Source: Bryobacteraceae bacterium
GTDB taxonomy: Bacteria > Acidobacteriota > Terriglobia > Bryobacterales > Bryobacteraceae
Assembly: GCA_014860455.1 (NCBI GenBank)
Contig: JACZJQ010000042.1
Location: forward strand, 1 to 49,344
Reading direction: 5' to 3'
DNA: 49,344 nt
Each line of letters starts with the position of its first letter. Within the stretch, counting starts at the first letter, position 1. Positions 44,802 to 49,344 of this stretch are shown here, piece by piece. Both the position numbers and the translations under genes were made by a program. Under the pieces are notes generated by a model that ran no database searches, had not been told where the DNA came from, and was given only the letters and a program-made list of their open reading frames with translations.

Positions 44802-44805
44802 GGCT

Positions 44806-44831
44806 TGTAACTCCCGCCGTGTGTCTCCGTA
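44806..44831 (+). promoter_or_regulatory. Candidate ECF-type promoter before the sigma factor gene
   Basis: TGTAAC (44806-44811), a 16-base spacer and CGTA (44828-44831) resemble promoters recognised by many ECF sigma factors, which often transcribe their own genes. An overlapping TACACT (44830-44835) could instead be a housekeeping -10 box. Confidence 0.4.
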
Positions 44832-44847
44832 CACTCATCAGACGGCA

Positions 44848-45327
44848 ATGACCCCGGCCACCTTCCAGTCCATTTACGAAGCCTACGCCCCAGACGTCCG
44901 CCGTCTGACCTGTTATCTCGTTCGCGATCCCGACCTCGCGAAAGAGATCACCTCCGAAACTTTCCTCCGCGCCTGGACCGGCCGCATGTCCATCCGCACC
45001 GAAACCGCCAAGGCCTATCTGCTCGCCATCGCCCGCAACCTCGCCATCGACCACCTCCGCAAGCCGGCCCAGCCTCTCCCGATCGAGGACCACCACGCCG
45101 TCGCCCACTCGCCCGGCACAGCGCCGCTCGAACTCGATGAGGCTTTGGCCGCAATCTCCCTATTGCCCGAAGCCTACCGCGACGCCCTGCTGCTTGCTGT
45201 CGTCGAAGACATCTCTTACGAAGAAACTGCCCGCATCCTCGGCGTATCGCTGGCCTGCGTCAAGATCAGGGTCCACCGCGCCCGCCTGATGCTCGTCGAA
45301 TCCATGTCGCGAAAGGACATCCCATGA
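44848..45327 (+). CDS. ECF RNA polymerase sigma factor
   Basis: The 159-residue protein has the sigma-70 region 2 (about 5-72: YEAYAPDVRRLTCYLVRDPDLAKEIT, then AKAYLLAIARNLAIDHLRK). Region 4 (about 103-155) carries a DNA-binding helix-turn-helix ISYEETARILGVSLACVKIRVHRAR. Region 3 is absent, as in ECF factors. ATG 44848 was chosen over a GTG at 44821 because region 2 begins directly after it and a promoter-like sequence covers the GTG. The stop overlaps the next ATG as ATGA, so the downstream membrane protein is likely its anti-sigma factor. The group and regulon are unknown. Confidence 0.92.
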   Translation: MTPATFQSIYEAYAPDVRRLTCYLVRDPDLAKEITSETFLRAWTGRMSIRTETAKAYLLAIARNLAIDHLRKPAQPLPIEDHHAVAHSPGTAPLELDEALAAISLLPEAYRDALLLAVVEDISYEETARILGVSLACVKIRVHRARLMLVESMSRKDIP

Positions 45328-45761
45328 GCCTCACCATCCCCACTGATTGCGTCCCCGAAGTCATCGAAGACCTCACCGCATTGATGCTCGCCGGCGAAGC
45401 CTCTCCCGGTACGCGCCGGTTCCTCGCCGCCCACGCCGGCGCCAATCCCGCCTTCGCCGCCAGGCTTGAAGGCGCAGCCAACCTCCGGTTCGCCGTTCCG
45501 CCGCCGCCGCCCGCCTGCGCCGACGAGGAACTGCAAACCCTCAATCGCGTGCGCCAGTTCACCCTCTTGCGGACCATATTCACCGCCGCCGGCATCTTCT
45601 TCACGCTCCTTCCGCTCAGCGTCAGGGGCGGCTCTGCCGGCGTCGAATTCCTGTTCCTTGGCAAACAGCCGGGCCTGGTCCACGCCTTCTGGTCCATCGC
45701 CGTTGCCAGTTGGGTGGCCTGTTGGATCATGCACCGCCAGATCAGCAAGCGCGGCCTATAG
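45324..45761 (+). CDS. Small membrane protein, probable anti-sigma factor
   Basis: The 145-residue protein is translationally coupled to the ECF sigma gene by ATGA. The N-terminal part (about 5-50) resembles an anti-sigma helical domain in layout (LTALMLAGEASPGTRRFLAAHAGANPAFAARL) but lacks the HxxxCxxC zinc motif. Two hydrophobic segments follow (about 85-100 and 118-138), so the N-terminal part should face the cytoplasm. A Pro-rich linker (PPPPPAC) separates them. The anti-sigma role is inferred from position and topology, not from a family match. Confidence 0.65.
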   Translation: MSLTIPTDCVPEVIEDLTALMLAGEASPGTRRFLAAHAGANPAFAARLEGAANLRFAVPPPPPACADEELQTLNRVRQFTLLRTIFTAAGIFFTLLPLSVRGGSAGVEFLFLGKQPGLVHAFWSIAVASWVACWIMHRQISKRGL

Positions 45762-45799
45762 CCGTTCCGCCCGGCCCCGGAATCGTTGAAACTAGGATC

Positions 45800-46279
45800 A
45801 TGGACATCCGTACCGGTTTCGGTTGGGACAACCACCGCATCGCCCAGGGCCGGCCACTCATTCTTGGCGGCGTCCCCATCCCCTGCGACTTCGGCCTCGA
45901 CGGCCACTCCGACGCCGACCTGCTGGCCCATGCCATCACCGACGCCCTGCTCGGCGCCCTCGCCCTCGGCGACATCGGTCTCCACTTCCCCGACTCCGAC
46001 CCCAAATGGAAGGACTGCGATTCGTTCGTCTTTCTCAAACACGCCGCCAAACTCGTCCGCGAGTCCGGCTACCGCATCTCCAACATCGACTCCACCGTCA
46101 TCATCCAGCGCCCCAAACTGCGCGACTTCCGCCTCCCCATCCGGCAGTCCCTCTCGAACGCCCTCGAACTCCCGCTCGACCGCATCTCGGTGAAGTTCAA
46201 GACAGCCGAAAAGGTCGGACCCGTCGGCGAAGGCCTCTCCGCTGAGGCCCAGGCCGCCGTTCTCATCGTCAAACCGTAA
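45800..46279 (+). CDS. ispF: 2-C-methyl-D-erythritol 2,4-cyclodiphosphate synthase
   Basis: The 159-residue protein has IspF motifs: FGWDNHR with the metal ligands Asp and His, LGGVPIPCDFGLDGHSDADLL, the ALGDIGLHFPDSDPKW loop, and the C-terminal TAEKVGPVGEGLSAEAQAAVL. It cyclises CDP-ME 2-phosphate, releasing CMP, in the MEP pathway. ATG 45800 has only a weak AGGA close by. The usual ispD-ispF adjacency is interrupted by four genes. It converges on the MFS gene with 13 bases between stops. Confidence 0.94.
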   Translation: MDIRTGFGWDNHRIAQGRPLILGGVPIPCDFGLDGHSDADLLAHAITDALLGALALGDIGLHFPDSDPKWKDCDSFVFLKHAAKLVRESGYRISNIDSTVIIQRPKLRDFRLPIRQSLSNALELPLDRISVKFKTAEKVGPVGEGLSAEAQAAVLIVKP

Positions 46280-46292
46280 TCGCCGATTATGT

Positions 46293-47615
46293 TTAGTGGA
46301 TGCGGAGCTTCTTCTGCATCTCTTCCAGCGTCAGCCCCTTGGTCTCGGGGTAGGTGAGCAGCACCACCACAAACTGCGCCGCCATCATCACTGAGAACAC
46401 CACAAACGGCGCCGCGCCCGACGATGCCGCAATCACCGGGAAGCTGTAGCTGATCATCGCGTTCATGATCCAGTGCGTCGCGCTGCCCAGGCTCTGGCCT
46501 TTGGCCCGCACACGGTTCGGGAACACCTCGCTCAGATACACCCAGATCACCGCCCCCTGCGAGAAGGCGAAGAACGCAATAAAGGCCACCAGCAACCACA
46601 CCAGCAGGTGCTCGTTCGCTCCGCTGGCGAAGATCCACGCCACCCCGGCCAGCGACGCCGCCGTGCCCACCGCCCCGATCAGCAGCATCGTTTTCCGGCC
46701 CAGCCTGTCGATCACCGACATCGCGATCATCGTCGCCACTAGATTCGTAAACCCGATCGCCACCGCCTGCAAATCGCTCGAAACTTTGTCGAACCCCGCC
46801 TTGGCGAAGATGTCGTTCAGGTAGTACAGAATCGCGTTGATACCCGACAACTGGTTGAACATCCCGATCGACACGGCCAGGAAAATCGGCAGCTTGTACT
46901 TGGCCTTGAACAACGGCTCCGAGCCCAACCCGTGCTCGGAGTCAATCGACTCGACGATCGCCTTCAGATCCTGCTGATAGTTCGGCTCGCCGGTCAGCCG
47001 CAGCACCTCGCGCCCTTCCGCCACCCGGCCCGCCTTCACCAGCCACCGCGGGCTCTCGGCGATCGTGTACAGCATCACGAGGAACAACAGCGACGGCACC
47101 GCCGCGATGCCCAGCTTCCACCGCCACTCGGCGTCTCCAAACCCGCCCATCCCGATCACGTAATTCGAGAAGTACGCCATCAGGATGCCGAAGACGATGT
47201 TGAACTGAAACGTCCCCACCAGCCGGCCCCGCAGCCTCGCCGGCGCAATCTCGGCAATGTACATCGGACCCAGCACCGACGACCCGCCGATCGCCAGCCC
47301 GCCAATGAACCTCGACAGCACGAACGAACCCCAGTTCCACGCAAACGCGCACCCGATTGCCGACAACAGGTACATCACAGCCAGCATCCGCAGGCTCGCC
47401 CGCCGCCCGTATTTGTCGCCCGGATACCCCGCCACCATCGACCCGATCACCGTCCCCCACAGCGCGCTCGACACCGTCAACCCCAGCGATTCCGGTGTCA
47501 GACCGAATACCTTCGTCAACGCCTGCGTCGCCCCGGCGATCACCGCCGTGTCGAATCCAAACAGCAGACCGCCCAGGGCGGCCACAATCGTCGCGCGGAA
47601 CAGATAGGGATTCAT
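46293..47615 (-). CDS. MFS transporter, sugar porter family
   Basis: The 440-residue protein has 12 membrane helices. Sugar porter signatures are GGLLFGFDTAVIAGA in helix 1, GDKYGRRASLR between helices 2 and 3, RFIGGLAIGGSSV, PESPRW-like AESPRWL after helix 6, a QLSGINAILYYLNDIF block in helix 7 and PETKG at the C-terminus. It probably symports a hexose or pentose with protons. ATG 47615 is used; the longer frame adds MIKIGASH without support. It is divergent from tdh, with 115 bases between the starts. Confidence 0.9.
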   Translation of the reverse strand: MNPYLFRATIVAALGGLLFGFDTAVIAGATQALTKVFGLTPESLGLTVSSALWGTVIGSMVAGYPGDKYGRRASLRMLAVMYLLSAIGCAFAWNWGSFVLSRFIGGLAIGGSSVLGPMYIAEIAPARLRGRLVGTFQFNIVFGILMAYFSNYVIGMGGFGDAEWRWKLGIAAVPSLLFLVMLYTIAESPRWLVKAGRVAEGREVLRLTGEPNYQQDLKAIVESIDSEHGLGSEPLFKAKYKLPIFLAVSIGMFNQLSGINAILYYLNDIFAKAGFDKVSSDLQAVAIGFTNLVATMIAMSVIDRLGRKTMLLIGAVGTAASLAGVAWIFASGANEHLLVWLLVAFIAFFAFSQGAVIWVYLSEVFPNRVRAKGQSLGSATHWIMNAMISYSFPVIAASSGAAPFVVFSVMMAAQFVVVLLTYPETKGLTLEEMQKKLRIH

Positions 47616-47675
47616 ATGGGAAGCCCCTATTTTTATCACGATTCAACCCGCCGGTGCGCGGCTTTCCAAGTAGCT

Positions 47676-47709
47676 TTGACTTGCCCTCACGCGCCGTGTC
47701 AGCCTGACA
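47676..47709 (+). promoter_or_regulatory. -35-like TTGACT and 13-bp palindrome upstream of tdh
   Basis: TTGACT (47676-47681) is a good -35 match, but the -10 position falls in the perfect palindrome TGTCAGCCTGACA (47697-47709), so no -10 consensus is seen. The palindrome looks like an operator. It lies between tdh and the divergent sugar transporter and could control either. Confidence 0.4.
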
Positions 47710-47730
47710 CAAGGGGGTGACAACCAAACA

Positions 47731-48756
47731 ATGAAAGCGCTCGTAAAAGCAAAGGCTGAGCCCGGCCTCTGGCTTCAGGACGTGCCTGAACCCGAAATCG
47801 GCATCAACGACGTCCTCATCCGCGTCCTCAAGACCGGCATCTGCGGCACTGACCTTCATATCTACAACTGGGACGCCTGGGCCCAGAAAACCATCCCCGT
47901 CCCCATGCACGTCGGCCATGAATTCATCGGCCGCATCGAAAGCGTCGGCTCCAACGTCAACGACTTCCACCCCGGCGATCTCGTCTCCGGCGAAGGCCAC
48001 GTCACCTGCGGCCGCTGCCGCAACTGCATGGCCGGCCGCCGTCACCTCTGCGCCCATACCCAGGGCGTCGGCGTCAACCGTCCCGGCGCATTCGCCGAAC
48101 TAGTAGCCCTGCCGATGTCCAACATCTGGCGCCACGAGCCCGGCATCGACTTCGACGTCGCATCCATCTTCGACCCCTTCGGCAACGCCGTCCATACCGC
48201 CCTGTCGTTCCCCGTCCTCGGCGAGGACGTCCTCGTCACCGGCGCCGGACCCATCGGCATCATGGCCGCCGCCGTCGCCCGCCACGCCGGCGCGCGCTAT
48301 GTCGTCATCACCGACGTCAACCCGGCGCGGCTCGAACTCGCCCGCAAAGTCGGCGTCACGCTGGCGGTGAATGTCCGCGAAACCCCTCTCGCCGAGGTCC
48401 AGAAACAGCTCGGCATGCACGAAGGCTTCGACGTCGGCCTCGAAATGTCCGGCAACCCGTCGGCGTTCCGCGAAATGCTCGCCAACATGGCCCACGGCGG
48501 CCGCATCGCTATGCTCGGCATCCCGTCCGAGCCGATCGCCATCGACTGGAACGAGATCATCTTCAAGATGATCACGGTCAAAGGCATCTACGGCCGCGAG
48601 ATGTACGAGACCTGGTACAAGATGTCGGTCATGCTGCAGTCCGGCCTCGACATCACGCCCGTCATCACCCATCGCCTGCACTACACCGAGTTCGAACAGG
48701 GCTTCGCCGCCATGCGCGAAGGCAACTGCGGCAAAGTCGTCCTCGACTGGCAGTAG
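47731..48756 (+). CDS. tdh: L-threonine 3-dehydrogenase
   Basis: The 341-residue zinc-dependent medium-chain dehydrogenase has catalytic zinc ligands C38 ([13 protein letters not shown]), H63 and E64 (GHEF). The structural zinc cysteines are C93, C96, C99 and C107. The Rossmann loop is [13 protein letters not shown], and the Tdh-specific stretch [14 protein letters not shown] is present. It oxidises L-threonine to 2-amino-3-ketobutyrate with NAD+. The usual partner Kbl is not in the window. The Shine-Dalgarno AAGGGGGTGA lies 11 bases upstream of ATG 47731. Confidence 0.94.
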   Translation: MKALVKAKAEPGLWLQDVPEPEIGINDVLIRVLKTGICGTDLHIYNWDAWAQKTIPVPMHVGHEFIGRIESVGSNVNDFHPGDLVSGEGHVTCGRCRNCMAGRRHLCAHTQGVGVNRPGAFAELVALPMSNIWRHEPGIDFDVASIFDPFGNAVHTALSFPVLGEDVLVTGAGPIGIMAAAVARHAGARYVVITDVNPARLELARKVGVTLAVNVRETPLAEVQKQLGMHEGFDVGLEMSGNPSAFREMLANMAHGGRIAMLGIPSEPIAIDWNEIIFKMITVKGIYGREMYETWYKMSVMLQSGLDITPVITHRLHYTEFEQGFAAMREGNCGKVVLDWQ

Positions 48757-48798
48757 CCGCCAACGATCCGGCTATCATGACTCTATAAGGGCCATCGC

Positions 48799-49251
48799 AT
48801 GACGTCGAAACAGCTTTTTCGTATCCTCGCCGCCGCCGCCGCCGGCGCAGTGATTGTCGCTCAATTTTTCCAGCCTGAGATCCCCGCGCCGCCCCAGCCC
48901 AAGCCCGGGGCCGGCTATGACGCCGTCGTCACAGACGCCCGCGTGAAGACCATCCTGAGACGCGCGTGCGCCGACTGCCATTCCAACGACACCGTCTGGC
49001 CCTGGTACTCCCACATCAGCCCCGTCTCCCACATGGTGGCCAACGACGTCGTCCGCGGGCGCCGCCAGTTGAACTTCTCCACCGTCACTTCGCTTTCCGA
49101 AGACCAGATGGGCGAGATCCACGACGTCGTCAACTTCGGCGATATGCCCCCAAAGGCATACACCTTGATACACCCGGGCGCGAAACTCTCGCCCGCCGAC
49201 GCCGAACTGCTCAAACAGTGGGCCCTCGGCGAACTGCCCCCTCAAAACTAG
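48799..49251 (+). CDS. Haem-binding domain (Haem_bd) protein
   Basis: The 150-residue protein has an N-terminal signal or anchor helix (about 6-23), a Pro-rich linker, and the Haem_bd family core with CADCHSND (C57, C60, H61), TVWPWYSHISPVSHMVANDV, GRRQLNFS and a C-terminal DMPPKAYTLIHPGAKLS region supplying possible Met and His ligands. One c-type haem is expected, in the periplasm. AAGGG lies seven bases before ATG 48799. The partner is unknown. Confidence 0.88.
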   Translation: MTSKQLFRILAAAAAGAVIVAQFFQPEIPAPPQPKPGAGYDAVVTDARVKTILRRACADCHSNDTVWPWYSHISPVSHMVANDVVRGRRQLNFSTVTSLSEDQMGEIHDVVNFGDMPPKAYTLIHPGAKLSPADAELLKQWALGELPPQN

Positions 49252-49317
49252 CCGCGCACCTGTGATATCGTCCTATCAGCCGGGATGGGCTAGACCCGTC
49301 TCCGCCGGAGGTATCCC

Positions 49318-49344
49318 ATGCGCGTCGCCGTCACGATTCTGCTT
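49318..49344 (+). CDS. Start of a gene cut by the right edge
   Basis: ATG 49318 is preceded by GGAGG at 49307-49311, six bases upstream. Only nine codons (MRVAVTILL) are present, which read as the start of a hydrophobic N-terminus, perhaps a signal peptide. Nothing more can be said. Confidence 0.5.

Overview
The window is about 49 kb of GC-rich chromosomal DNA. It carries some 36 protein genes packed on both strands and no rRNA, tRNA, CRISPR array or recognisable insertion sequence. The mix of genes suggests an Acidobacteriota genome of the Bryobacterales/Solibacter type. The pointers are a PEP-CTERM protein, a membrane-anchored Ser/Thr kinase with a TolB/PD40 sensor, Tat-exported Gfo/Idh/MocA oxidoreductase, a SASA-type esterase, several secreted hydrolases and an ispD...ispF region. 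This assignment is inference from gene content; no marker gene was compared.

Layout. 1-8.1 kb is mostly on the minus strand: a multi-zinc-ribbon protein cut by the left edge, a secreted glycine-zipper protein (+), an NfrB-like glycosyltransferase with a C-terminal c-di-GMP-type MshEN module, two tandem 70-residue CxxCH proteins, a type II (animal-like) glutaminyl cyclase, two methyltransferases and a GT2 glycosyltransferase. 8.1-11.1 kb (+) holds a RodZ-like protein and a secreted GH42 enzyme. 11.1-15.2 kb (-) holds pgsA, hflX, hfq and a SASA esterase. 15.2-24.5 kb holds a Tat oxidoreductase, an AlkD-like protein (-), an anSME-type radical SAM enzyme, a CBS/CorC membrane protein (-), a penicillin acylase homologue and an S9 peptidase.

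24.5-28.5 kb (-) holds a chemoreceptor with a periplasmic CxxCH motif, a small ORF directly after it, and a three-part fusion (PA-IL-like, LssY_C-like, alpha/beta hydrolase). 28.6-34.2 kb (+) holds a cellulase-like hydrolase, a flippase-like membrane protein, a secreted PIG-L deacetylase, selA and a PEP-CTERM protein. 34.2-36.1 kb (-) holds efp and an ion transporter. 36.3-46.3 kb (+) holds the kinase, an RRM protein, a YacL-like PIN/TRAM protein, ispD, a DUF2339/DUF3999 pair, an ECF sigma factor with a probable anti-sigma partner, and ispF. The right end has a sugar-porter MFS gene (-), tdh, a haem-binding-domain protein and a gene cut by the right edge.

How genes connect: hfq-hflX is the conserved post-transcriptional/ribosome pair. 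ispD and ispF act in the MEP pathway but are separated by four genes that include a sigma/anti-sigma module. The secreted hydrolases, deacetylase and oxidoreductases fit a polysaccharide- and peptide-degrading soil lifestyle. Several CxxCH proteins point to periplasmic haem biology. Five genes have a -10-like hexamer 6-8 bases before the start codon and no Shine-Dalgarno, which suggests frequent leaderless transcription.
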